From Burkholderiaceae bacterium (GTDB taxonomy: Bacteria; Pseudomonadota; Gammaproteobacteria; Burkholderiales; Burkholderiaceae_E): a DNA stretch of 21,936 nt. The stretch covers positions 1 to 21,936 of the forward strand of contig JADJVQ010000087.1 in assembly GCA_016710525.1 (NCBI GenBank), read 5' to 3'. Positions within the stretch are counted from its first letter, which is position 1. The number at the start of each line of letters is the position of its first letter. The translations under genes were made by a program, and so were the position numbers. The notes under the pieces were generated by a model. That model was not told where the DNA came from and did no database searches. It worked only from the letters and a program-made list of their open reading frames with translations. Positions 7,236-14,748 of the stretch are shown here, piece after piece.

Positions 7236-7375
7236 AAGCCATTTTCGCCCAGGCCCCGGAACCGCCCGCATTGCGCAAGCAAGGCCGCTGCGGATACGCT
7301 GGAGCGCACGCGTCGCCCGGCCGCTTGCCGGTCACAGTTCGAACGCCAGCCCCACCCATCCTCCAAGGCCCACCC

Positions 7376-8641
7376 ATGAAGACCTACCAACACTACATCG
7401 ACGGCCAGTACGTTGACCCCATCGGCCAGCGCTGGTTCAGGTCGGTCGATCCCTATTCGGGCAAGGCTTGGGCGCGCATTCCGCAGGGCTGCGCCAAGGA
7501 CGTCGACCGCGCGGTGGTCGCGGCCAACCGCGCGATGCGCGAAGGCCCGTGGGCCACGATGAGCGCCACCGAGCGCGGCAAGCTGATGCTGCGCCTGGCC
7601 GAGCTGGTCGCCAAGAACGCGCAGCGCCTGGCCGAGATCGAGGTGCGCGACAACGGCAAGCTGCTGGCCGAGATGGCCGGCCAGATGAACTACCACCCGG
7701 AGTGGTGGCGCTACTTCGGCGGCCTGGTCGACAAGGTCGAGGGTCGCGTGATGCCGATCGACAAACCCGATATCTTTGCCTTCACCCGCCAGGAGCCGGT
7801 GGGCGTGGTGGGCGCGATGACCGCGTGGAATTCGCCGCTGCTGCTCATCGCCTGGAAGCTCGCGCCGGCCATCGCCGCAGGGCTGCGCGGTGGTGATCAA
7901 GCCGTCCGAATTCACGTCGGCCTCGACGCTCGAATACGCGGCGCTGACCAAGGAGGCCGGCTTTCCGGATGGCGTGTTCAACGTGGTGGCCGGTTATGGC
8001 CCGGAGGCAGGCGCGGCATTGGTCGATCACCCTGACGTGGCCAAGATCACCTTCACGGGTTCAGACACCACGGGCAAGCGGATCTACGCGCAGGCCGCGC
8101 GCACCATGAAGCACGTGTCGCTGGAGCTGGGCGGCAAGTCGCCGAACATCGTGTTCGATGACTGCGACCTCGACCAGGCGGCCTCGGGCGTCATCTCGGG
8201 CATCTTCGCGGCCACCGGCCAGACCTGCATCGCGGGCTCGCGGCTGCTGGTCCAGAACTCGATCCGCGAGGACTTCACCCGCCGCGTGAAGGAGCTGGGC
8301 GCCTCGGCGCGCAAGGGCAACCCGATGAGCGCCGACACCAACATAGGTCCGGTCACCACGCCGGCGCAGTACAAGAAGATCCTCGACTACATCGACATCG
8401 CCAAGGCCGAGGGTGCGCGCTGCATCCTGGGCGGCGGGCCGGCGGCCGCGTCGCCGGAGCTCACTGGCGGCCAGTTCGTCGAGCCGACCATCTTCGTCGA
8501 CGTGACGCCGCAGATGCGCATCGCCCTTCGGGCATCGGCCGCGAGAGCGGCATCGCCGCCATCGAGGGCTTTCTGGAGACCAAGAGCACCTGGATCTCGT
8601 ACGCCAAGGGCGGCCCGTCCAACCCGTTCGTGCTGCGCTGA
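7376..8641 (+). pseudogene. Aldehyde dehydrogenase, broken by a frameshift and an internal deletion
   Basis: NAD(P)-dependent aldehyde dehydrogenase text starts at 7376 (MKTYQHYIDGQYVDP) and runs through VGVVGAMTAWNSPLL to about 7885. It then jumps frame and resumes as VVIKPSEFTSASTLEY; two bases are missing in what should read AAGNCAVVIKP. The second part holds ITFTGSDTTGKRIY, the catalytic Glu in LELGGKSPN (8124-8126) and the catalytic Cys in GQTCIAGSR (8226-8228). At about 8525-8535, after PTIFVDVTPQMRIA, it jumps again to GIGRESGIAAIEGFLETKS and the true C-terminus NPFVLR. About 74 residues (the EEVFGPV to PFGG region) are absent. The remaining coding text is about 420 residues instead of about 490. 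With both lesions no active enzyme is expected. It precedes an intact alcohol dehydrogenase, suggesting the pair once acted together. Confidence 0.9.
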
Positions 8642-8683
8642 GCAGCCGCGAATTTTTCCGACTTCACATTCCAGGATACAAGC

Positions 8684-9733
8684 ATGAAAGGCATCGTTTT
8701 CAAGGGCAACCGCCAGCTCGAGCTGCGCGAGTTCGACGAGCCCACGCCGGGTCCGGGTGAAGTGGTGCTGGAGATCAAGGCGTCCGGCATGTGCGGCAGC
8801 GATCTGAAGTTCTATCGGGGCGATATTGCCGAAACGATGAAGGCCCTGGGCCTGGGGTCTGGCATCAGCGTGATCGCCGGCCACGAACCCTGCGGCGTGG
8901 TGGTCGCCGTCGGCGAAGGCGTCAACCCCAAGCGCGCCTGGGTCGGCCAGCGCGCGATGGTGCATCACTATCGCGGCTGCGGTGCCTGTCCGCACTGCTC
9001 CACCGGCTGGCAGCAGCTGTGCGTGGAGGGCGTGGCCGAGGTCTACGGGGCCACTGGCCACGGTGGGCATGCGCGCTACATGAAGGCGCCGGCCAGCACC
9101 ATGGTGACGCTGCCCGATGAACTGTCGTTCATCACTGGTGCGGCGATCTCCTGCGGCACCGGCACGGCCTGGGGCGCGCTGAAGCGCCTCGAGCTGACGG
9201 GCGATCAGACGATCGCCATCTTCGGGCAAGGCCCGGTGGGTTTGTCCGCCACGCAATTGGCCGCGGCGCTGGGCGCACGGGTGATCGCGCTCGACGTCAG
9301 CCCCGAGCGTCTGGCGCGCGCCAAGGAGTTCGGCGCGGCCGAGGTCATCAACCCGAGCGCGACCGACCCGGTCGCGGCGATTCGCGAACTGACCCACGGG
9401 CTGGGTGCGCATGCCACGCTCGATGCGTCGTCGTCATCGGACGCGCGCCGCCAATGTGTGCAGAGCGTGCGCACCTGGGGCAAGGCCTGCCTGGTCGGCG
9501 AAGGCGGGCAGATGACCTTGGATGTGAGCCCCGACCTGCTGCGTCGCCAGGTCACGCTCATTGGTTCATGGACGTTCTCGACGGTCGGGCAGGCGGAGTG
9601 CGCGCAATTCATCGCCGATCGGGGCATCGACGTCGATGCCCTGTTCACCGACCGCTGGCGCCTCGAACAGGGCGTCGAGGCTTACCAGCACTTCGACCGG
9701 CAGACCGCCGGCAAAGGCGTGTTCGTCTGCTGA
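8684..9733 (+). CDS. Zinc-dependent alcohol dehydrogenase (MDR family)
   Basis: This 349-residue medium-chain dehydrogenase carries both zinc sites. The catalytic ligands are Cys37 (GMCGSD), His67 and Glu68 (AGHEPCG). The structural-zinc cysteines are 99, 102, 105 and 113 (CGACPHCSTGWQQLC). The Rossmann motif is GQGPVG (181-186), and Asp204 at the end of the next strand favours NAD over NADP. It resembles threonine/sorbitol-type dehydrogenases that oxidise secondary alcohols, but the substrate is unknown. A caggata ribosome binding site lies about 7 bases before the ATG. The gene is 42 bases behind the aldehyde dehydrogenase remnant and was probably in one operon with it. Its last 89 bases overlap the reading frame of the opposing Bug receptor gene. 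Confidence 0.93.
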   Translation: MKGIVFKGNRQLELREFDEPTPGPGEVVLEIKASGMCGSDLKFYRGDIAETMKALGLGSGISVIAGHEPCGVVVAVGEGVNPKRAWVGQRAMVHHYRGCGACPHCSTGWQQLCVEGVAEVYGATGHGGHARYMKAPASTMVTLPDELSFITGAAISCGTGTAWGALKRLELTGDQTIAIFGQGPVGLSATQLAAALGARVIALDVSPERLARAKEFGAAEVINPSATDPVAAIRELTHGLGAHATLDASSSSDARRQCVQSVRTWGKACLVGEGGQMTLDVSPDLLRRQVTLIGSWTFSTVGQAECAQFIADRGIDVDALFTDRWRLEQGVEAYQHFDRQTAGKGVFVC

Positions 9734-10697
9734 GTGATTCGGGGTTCACGCCGATGGTGTCGGCGATGCCGTTGGAGCGCTGATACTCAGCGACCTGGTA
9801 GCGGCCCATTTCCACCGGTCCGAAGTTGAACATGGGCTCTGCACCGGTTGCCTCGTAGTACTTGGTCATCTCCGGCGTGCGCATGCCACGGTTCACCGCG
9901 GAGACGAGCTTGGCGTGCACGTCGGCCGGGGTCTCGGTGCGCACCCAGAACGCGGTCCAGGAGTAGTTCACGTAGTCGGGCCAGATCTCCTTCAGCGTGG
10001 GCACGTTGGGCAGCGACGGATGGCGGTTCTCGCCAGACACCGCGATCGCGCGCATCTTGCCCGACTGGATGATCGCCAGCGCGCCGCCGAAATCGCCCAT
10101 GCCGGCATCGAGCTGGCGCCCGATCACATCGTTGAACACCTGTGCCTGACCCTTGTAGGGCACATAGGTGAGCGGAACCTTCGACAGGACCGACACCCAG
10201 CCGATCGCCAGCTGATAACCCGCCGAGTAGGAGCCGATGTTCAACGGCTTCGTCTTGCCCATGGCGAGCAGGTCGCTCATGGTCTTGACCGGTGATTCGT
10301 TGGCCACGTACCAGATGTTCTGCGCACGCCCGATGCCATGAACCGCCTTGAACTCCTTCAAGGGGTCATAGGGCAGGTTCTTGACGACGATCGGGTTCAC
10401 CGACATCGGCGAGTTCGATCCGATCATGATCGTGTAGCCATCGGCCGGCGCCTGCTTGACCGCCACCGCCGCAATCGCGCCACTGGCACCTGGTCGATTT
10501 TCGACAGTCACGGTTTGGCCGAGCGTTTTTTGCATCTGCTCAGCGATCACCCGTGCCGAGCTGTCGGCGCCGCTGCCCGCCGCGAAGGGCACGAGCATCC
10601 GTATCGGCTTGGTGGGAAAGTCGCTCGCCTGGCCGAAGGCCGGTGCGCAAGCCAGGGCGAGCAGCCCGAATACGCCGCGGCGTGTCAGTCGAATCAT
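9645..10697 (-). CDS. Bug/TctC-type tripartite tricarboxylate receptor (periplasmic binding protein)
   Basis: The product is a Bug-family extracytoplasmic solute receptor. It has a signal peptide (MIRLTRRGVFGLLALACAPAFGQA), then the family hallmarks FPTKPIRMLVPFAAGSGADS, VENRPGASGAIAAVAVKQAP, DGYTIMIGSNSPMSVNP, LPYDPLKEF, VPYKGQAQ and PNVPTLKEI. These receptors bind carboxylates and similar solutes; many Bug genes in Burkholderiales are orphans without TctAB membrane subunits, as here. The start at 10697 is set by the signal peptide and a GGAGA binding site. The family core ends about residue 321 (IADTIGVNPE), the usual length. The frame has no stop there and continues about 29 residues antisense to the alcohol dehydrogenase 3' end, giving an Arg-rich tail unlike the family. 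Confidence 0.88.
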   Translation of the reverse strand: MIRLTRRGVFGLLALACAPAFGQASDFPTKPIRMLVPFAAGSGADSSARVIAEQMQKTLGQTVTVENRPGASGAIAAVAVKQAPADGYTIMIGSNSPMSVNPIVVKNLPYDPLKEFKAVHGIGRAQNIWYVANESPVKTMSDLLAMGKTKPLNIGSYSAGYQLAIGWVSVLSKVPLTYVPYKGQAQVFNDVIGRQLDAGMGDFGGALAIIQSGKMRAIAVSGENRHPSLPNVPTLKEIWPDYVNYSWTAFWVRTETPADVHAKLVSAVNRGMRTPEMTKYYEATGAEPMFNFGPVEMGRYQVAEYQRSNGIADTIGVNPESLSRRTRLCRRSAGRSAGKPRRPVRGASGR

Positions 10698-10873
10698 CGG
10701 TGTCTCCAGTGTGGTTCGAATCGTGTCGCGCGGCGTGGCCCAGTCGGGGCCGCGCATCGGCGATGCATGAAGCCTATGCTCGCCCGGATCGTGTGCCGCA
10801 CGCAACCGCGGCGGATTCCAGTACTTGCGGCGCGTGAGCATCGCGCCGCGGGGGCGGGGGCCTTACTCGACCT

Positions 10874-11245
10874 TCAATCGCAGCCCAGCAGGCGCACGGC
10901 CTCTTGCACCGTCATGCCTGCACGCAGTCCGGCCCGCAGCGCGAGCTCGTTCAGATGTGAAAGCGTGCCATGGGCCAGCCCGTCGGCCGCTTCGCCGATG
11001 CGGGCCGACTGGTGCGAGTACGCCGCGCCGATCACCCCGACCGATTGCAGCATGTCGAGGCCGACGATGCCGGCGCCATCCTTGCCGACGCCGGCGTCGT
11101 TGTAGAACACCGCGTGCGGCGGCTTCGGTTCCAGAACCACGAAACGGGCGGCGGATACCCCGCCGTGCGAGCCGGAGACGATGACCTGGCCCGCGTGAAC
11201 GGGGTCGATGGCGCTGATGGAGTCGAGCAGATGGAGTGTGCGCAT
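10874..11245 (-). CDS. Conserved-looking uncharacterised protein, 123 aa
   Basis: I cannot name the family. The sequence is well ordered and glycine-rich, with short loops suggestive of a small alpha/beta fold: GQVIVSGSHGGVSAARFV, then PHAVFYNDAGVGKDGAGIVG, a helix LDMLQSVGVIGAAYSHQS, and ARIGEAADGLAHGTLSHLN. The repeated Gly/Ser/Asp/His loops (SGSHGG, NDAGVGKDGAG, SHQSARIG) look like ligand-binding or catalytic loops. There is no signal peptide or membrane segment. It lies upstream of and in line with the leftward Bug receptor (about 175 bases apart) and divergent from the hydratase-like gene (88 bases), so it may belong to the same catabolic unit. No strong Shine-Dalgarno is visible at the chosen ATG. 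Confidence 0.7.
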   Translation of the reverse strand: MRTLHLLDSISAIDPVHAGQVIVSGSHGGVSAARFVVLEPKPPHAVFYNDAGVGKDGAGIVGLDMLQSVGVIGAAYSHQSARIGEAADGLAHGTLSHLNELALRAGLRAGMTVQEAVRLLGCD

Positions 11246-11333
11246 GCGGGTCGGGAGTCGGTAGGAGGTTCGTCCACGTGAGCATCGAGCCTATCACCCG
11301 CCTGTGCTGCGCGAGCGGGAGCCTCGGCGTAGC

Positions 11334-12197
11334 ATGGCATCCATGACCATCGCCCCCGATCTGACCGCCTTTCAACCCTGGCTCGAGCGTCGCGAGACGG
11401 CGTCCGAGCTGCTGAGCGCGGTGCCCGCGCAAGGGCTGGCCGCCACGCTGAACCTGTCCGCGGCCAGCGTGCCGGCGCACACGCTGCCGCCCTTGTGGCA
11501 CTGGCTGCACTTCCTCGATCGCACGCCCAGTTCGCAACTGGCCGACGATGGCTCGCCGCGCACGCGCGCGCTGCTGCCGCCGATCGCGCTCGACCAGATC
11601 ATGTGGGCCGGATCAGAAGTCGAGTTCGTGCGGCCGCTGCGCTTGGACGAGCCGGCCAGCCGGCATTCGCGCATTCTGGACATGACGGGCAAGAACGGCT
11701 CGCGCGGACCGATGGTGTTTCTCACGACCGAACACCGCGTCGAGCAGCAGGGTGAAGTCGCCATCGTCGAGCTCAATCGCGCGGTGTTCCTGGGCGCCGC
11801 GGCGCCAGCGCCAGTTGCCGCCACGGTCGCGAAGCGGCCCACCGAGCGCGAACGCGCCTGGCAGGTCGACGAGTCGGTGCTGTTCCGGTTCTCGGCGCTC
11901 ACCTTCAACAGCCATCGCATCCACTACGACCTGCGTTACACCACGCAGGTCGGCGGATATCCGGGCTTGGTCGTGCACGGCCCGTTGCAGGCGATCCTGC
12001 TGGCCGAAACCTTCCGCGAATGGTTTCCGAACGCGGTGGTCAGTCGCATCGAGTTCCGCGCCAAGGGGCCGCTGTACAACGGCGAGCCGGTGGTGGTGGG
12101 CGGTGCAGCGCGAGGGCGCGGGCAGTACGCGTTGTGGACAGTCTCGCCGCGCGCCGAGTGCGCGATGGAGTGCCTGGTGACGTACACCGGCGCGTAG
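11334..12197 (+). CDS. MaoC/HTD2-like hydratase (mesaconyl-C4-CoA hydratase family)
   Basis: This 287-residue protein resembles the HTD2 / FAS1-like dehydratase group, which contains mesaconyl-C4-CoA hydratase. These are double hot-dog proteins adding water to, or removing it from, CoA or ACP thioesters. The N-terminal hot-dog half includes PLPPLWHWLHFLD-like text and a MWAGSEVEFVRPLR strand. The C-terminal half carries the diagnostic RFSALTFNSHRIHYDLRY and GYPGLVVHGPLQAILL, with the active-site Asn/His/Asp cluster. The ATG at 11334 is taken as the start; a second in-frame ATG at 11343 is equally possible, with a cgggag stretch about 12 bases before the first. With the CoA-transferase and CitE-like lyase at the left end it would complete a mesaconate/itaconate-type route. 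Confidence 0.88.
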   Translation: MASMTIAPDLTAFQPWLERRETASELLSAVPAQGLAATLNLSAASVPAHTLPPLWHWLHFLDRTPSSQLADDGSPRTRALLPPIALDQIMWAGSEVEFVRPLRLDEPASRHSRILDMTGKNGSRGPMVFLTTEHRVEQQGEVAIVELNRAVFLGAAAPAPVAATVAKRPTERERAWQVDESVLFRFSALTFNSHRIHYDLRYTTQVGGYPGLVVHGPLQAILLAETFREWFPNAVVSRIEFRAKGPLYNGEPVVVGGAARGRGQYALWTVSPRAECAMECLVTYTGA

Positions 12198-12345
12198 GCC
12201 GCCGCCGCGTGACGACCGCGGGTGGCCCTTCCGCGGCAATTGGTCCGTGCTCTGCAGGCTTTCGGGCTTCGTGCCATCATCGGCGCCCGTCGACGGCCAG
12301 GTCCACAAAGGCCGTCCGCAAAGCTGATACTTCGGACGCACTCCC

Positions 12346-13569
12346 GTGACACCCACAACCGCTCCATCGCTCGCCGCCAAGTCCTGGTGGCCAATCACCC
12401 TGCTTGCCGCCGCCCTGCTGATGGTGACCATGGGCATCCGGCAGTCGACCGGCTTGTTCGTGTCGCCGATCAACACCGACACCGGGCTGGGCATCGTCAC
12501 CATCAGCTTCGCGCTGGCCATCGGCCAGTTCGTTTGGGGGGCGATCCAGCCGATTGCCGGCGCCATTGCCGACCGCTATGGGCCGGGGCGCGTGCTGGCC
12601 GGCGGGGTGGTGCTGCTGGCCTGCGGCTCGGCCCTGACACCGTTCATGACCAGCAGCTTCGGCATCGTGGTCAGCATGGGCATCCTCACGGCCATGGGCG
12701 CAGGCGCGTGCAGTTTTTCGGTGCTGATCGGCGCGGTCTCGCATTTCGTGCCGCCGGCCAGCCGCGGCACGGCCTCCGGGGTCATCAACGCCGGCAGTTC
12801 GTTCGGCCAGTTCGTGTTCGCCCCCATCGCGCAGCGCCTGATCGCGGGCCTGGGCTGGATGGGCGCGATGTGGTCGCTGGCGCTGATCACGCTGCTGGCG
12901 CTGCCGATCACACGGCTGATGCGGCGCTCCGCGCACGCCGCGGCCGCGCTGAAAGCCGATGCCGGCGGTGGCCTGCGCGCCGCGGTGCGCGATGCGTTTC
13001 GTGACCCGAGCTACCTGTGGCTGCACGCCGGATTCTTCACCTGCGGCTTTCACATCGCGTTCCTGGTCACCCACCTGCCCGGCGAGGTCAATCTGTGCGG
13101 GCTGCCGGCCTCGGTGGCCAGTTGGTCGCTGGCGCTGATCGGCCTGTCGAACATCGTCGGCAGCCTGGGTGCGGGTTATCTGGTCAATCGCGTGCGCAGC
13201 AAGTACATCCTGTTCTGGATGTATGCCTCGCGCACGGTGCTGGTGCTGCTGTACCTGGTGGCGCCCAAGACCGAGTGGACCTTCTACGCGTTCGCGATCG
13301 GCCTGGGCCTCACCTGGCTGGGTACGGTGCCGCCGACCGCCAGCGTGGTCGGCAAGCTGTTCGGCGTGCGCTACCTGGCCACGCTGTTCGGCATGACTCT
13401 GCTGTCCCACCAGATCGGCGGATTCTTCGGCGCCTGGCTGGGCGGCCTGGCGATCCACAACACCGGCAGCTACCTGTGGATGTGGTACGCCGATGCCTTG
13501 CTGGCGCTGGGCGCGGCACTGGCGAATCTGCCGATCCGCGAGCCGAAGGTGGCGCACGCGGCAGCTTGA
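12346..13569 (+). CDS. MFS transporter
   Basis: This 407-residue major facilitator protein shows about 12 hydrophobic segments, beginning with SWWPITLLAAALLMVTMG. The loop 2-3 signature appears as GAIADRYGPGRVLAGG, the region of the conserved G-x-x-x-D-R-x-G motif. FTCGFHIAFLVTHLP and GLSNIVGSLGAGYLVNRVRS mark the second half. It resembles the OFA/monocarboxylate-type carriers common in Burkholderiales catabolic clusters, so organic acid uptake is likely. The start is a GTG at 12346; later ATGs would cut into the first membrane helix. It follows the hydratase-like gene by about 150 bases on the same strand and may share its regulation. The frame is intact. Confidence 0.9.
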   Translation: MTPTTAPSLAAKSWWPITLLAAALLMVTMGIRQSTGLFVSPINTDTGLGIVTISFALAIGQFVWGAIQPIAGAIADRYGPGRVLAGGVVLLACGSALTPFMTSSFGIVVSMGILTAMGAGACSFSVLIGAVSHFVPPASRGTASGVINAGSSFGQFVFAPIAQRLIAGLGWMGAMWSLALITLLALPITRLMRRSAHAAAALKADAGGGLRAAVRDAFRDPSYLWLHAGFFTCGFHIAFLVTHLPGEVNLCGLPASVASWSLALIGLSNIVGSLGAGYLVNRVRSKYILFWMYASRTVLVLLYLVAPKTEWTFYAFAIGLGLTWLGTVPPTASVVGKLFGVRYLATLFGMTLLSHQIGGFFGAWLGGLAIHNTGSYLWMWYADALLALGAALANLPIREPKVAHAAA

Positions 13570-13654
13570 CGAGGGGCCCGCGGGAGGCGCCGCAAACCGC
13601 GCCATTCCCGCGCGTGCCGCAGTGCCTGCTCCCTCTCGCGTCGCCCGGTTGAAG

Positions 13655-13670
13655 CGAGTATCGTTACTCG
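13655..13670. promoter_or_regulatory. Inverted repeat upstream of the CBS-domain gene
   Basis: CGAGTA (13655-13660) and TACTCG (13665-13670) form a perfect 6-bp inverted repeat with a 4-base loop, 23 bases before the CBS-domain start. TTGAAG directly to its left could serve as a weak -35, which would place the repeat in the promoter spacer, but the matching -10 (gattca) is poor. It could be an operator or an RNA hairpin. Confidence 0.3.
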
Positions 13671-13692
13671 AGATTCACCAGCGGAGCAGCCC

Positions 13693-14282
13693 ATGGACCC
13701 CAGGGACAGCCTGCCCACCCACCTGCTCGTCGCGGGCACCACCTTGATGCACGCGCGGCCGTGGAACGACGAGCCAGTGCAGCTGGATTCTCCGGCCCTG
13801 GCGGTGATGACCGACCTGACGCAGATCAAGGCTGCGACCACCGATCCGGCCAGTTCGCTGCAGCAGGCCGAACAGGCGATGGTCTACCTGGGTGTGCGCA
13901 TGCTGTTCGTGCTCAGCCAGATGCCCCAGCTCGAGGACTGATCACCACCACCGACCTGCATGGCGACAAGCCGATGCGCGTGGTCAACCAGCGCGGCATC
14001 CGCCACGACGACCTCTGCGTGGCCGACGTGATGACGCCGCTGTCGATGCTCGATGCGGTCGACATGGACACGATGCGCACGGCCCGTGTCAGCAACCTGA
14101 TCGCCACGCTGAAGGCGAAGGGACGCAATCACCTGCTGGTGATCGGTGACGGGCTTGGTGCGCCTCAGGTGCGGGGCGTGATCTCGCGAACACAGGTCGA
14201 GCGGCAGCTTGGCATGTCGATCGAGATCGCCGACGTCGCCGGCAATTTCGCGGAACTGGGTCAGTTGCTCTCGCACAACTGA
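13693..14282 (+). pseudogene. CBS-domain protein, single-base frameshift in mid-gene
   Basis: The gene starts at 13693 (MDPRDSLPTHLLVAGTTLM) after a good GGAG binding site and reads to MLFVLSQMPQLED, then stops at 13941. The next frame continues without a gap as LITTTDLHGDKPMRVVNQRG, VADVMTPLSMLDAVDMDTM, KGRNHLLVIGDG and VRGVISRTQVERQLGM, ending at 14282. The VxDVMTP and GVISRTxVERxLG motifs are typical of CBS pairs, which bind adenosyl ligands. One missing base near 13937 (turning EGLITTTDL into ED-stop) accounts for the break. Restored, the protein would be 196 residues. As written only an 82-residue N-terminal piece would be made. If the base is a sequencing error, the gene is normal. Confidence 0.82.
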
Positions 14283-14291
14283 GTGCGGCGG

Positions 14292-14547
14292 CTATGTCGG
14301 CGGGCGGGCGAGTTGCGCCTGATGCGCGAGGCGGGCCTCGATGGCGGCGATCTTGCCCTCCAGGGCGGCGATGTCGGCCTGCCCATCTCGGGTCGTGGCC
14401 GACTGGCTGGGCGCGCAGCTCCGACAGCTCTTTTTCCAGGCGACGCCAGGTCGCCTCGAGCATCGCGTTCGATGCGGCGCCGCGATGGCCGACCGGCTCG
14501 ATCGCGCGAATGGAAGTTACTGCCGAGATGGGTGAGATTTCGACCAT
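14292..14547 (-). pseudogene. Small coiled-coil protein, single-base frameshift
   Basis: A good AGGAG site precedes the ATG at 14547. The first frame reads MVEISPISAVTSIRAIEPVG, then MLEATWRRLEKELSELRAQ. Near 14400 the sensible text changes frame to DGQADIAALEGKIAAIEARL and ends at a TAG (14292-14294). The second part has clear heptad-like spacing of Ala, Leu and Ile and is a coiled coil. The interval is one base longer than a multiple of three, consistent with one indel. Restored it would be about 84 residues. I do not recognise the family. It converges on the CBS-domain gene, ending about 10 bases from its stop. Confidence 0.6.
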
Positions 14548-14748
14548 GGTTTGCTCCTGATCCCGCGGCGCGCCGAACGGCTGCCGGCGTGATGTCGGGT
14601 CCTGCTCATGGTCGATTTCGGCACGGCAGGCCGCAGCTTTAGCAGGCGGGTCCCGAGCGGTGCATCGGGGCCGACAGGCGGCGCAACGGCTTCCGGAGCC
14701 CAGGCCCTGGCGCAGGGATTTCAGCGCACGGGTTCTAGCGCACGGATT

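Noticed and set aside
12216..12236. CCGCGG repeat pair after the hydratase-like gene as a terminator
   Set aside because: The 6-bp arms are self-complementary GC runs common in this DNA, and no T-tract follows.
12277..13605. 442-residue open frame on the minus strand
   Set aside because: It is fully antisense to the MFS transporter, is rich in Arg, Ala, Gln and His, and has no family motif or membrane pattern. It is a by-product of GC-rich codon use.
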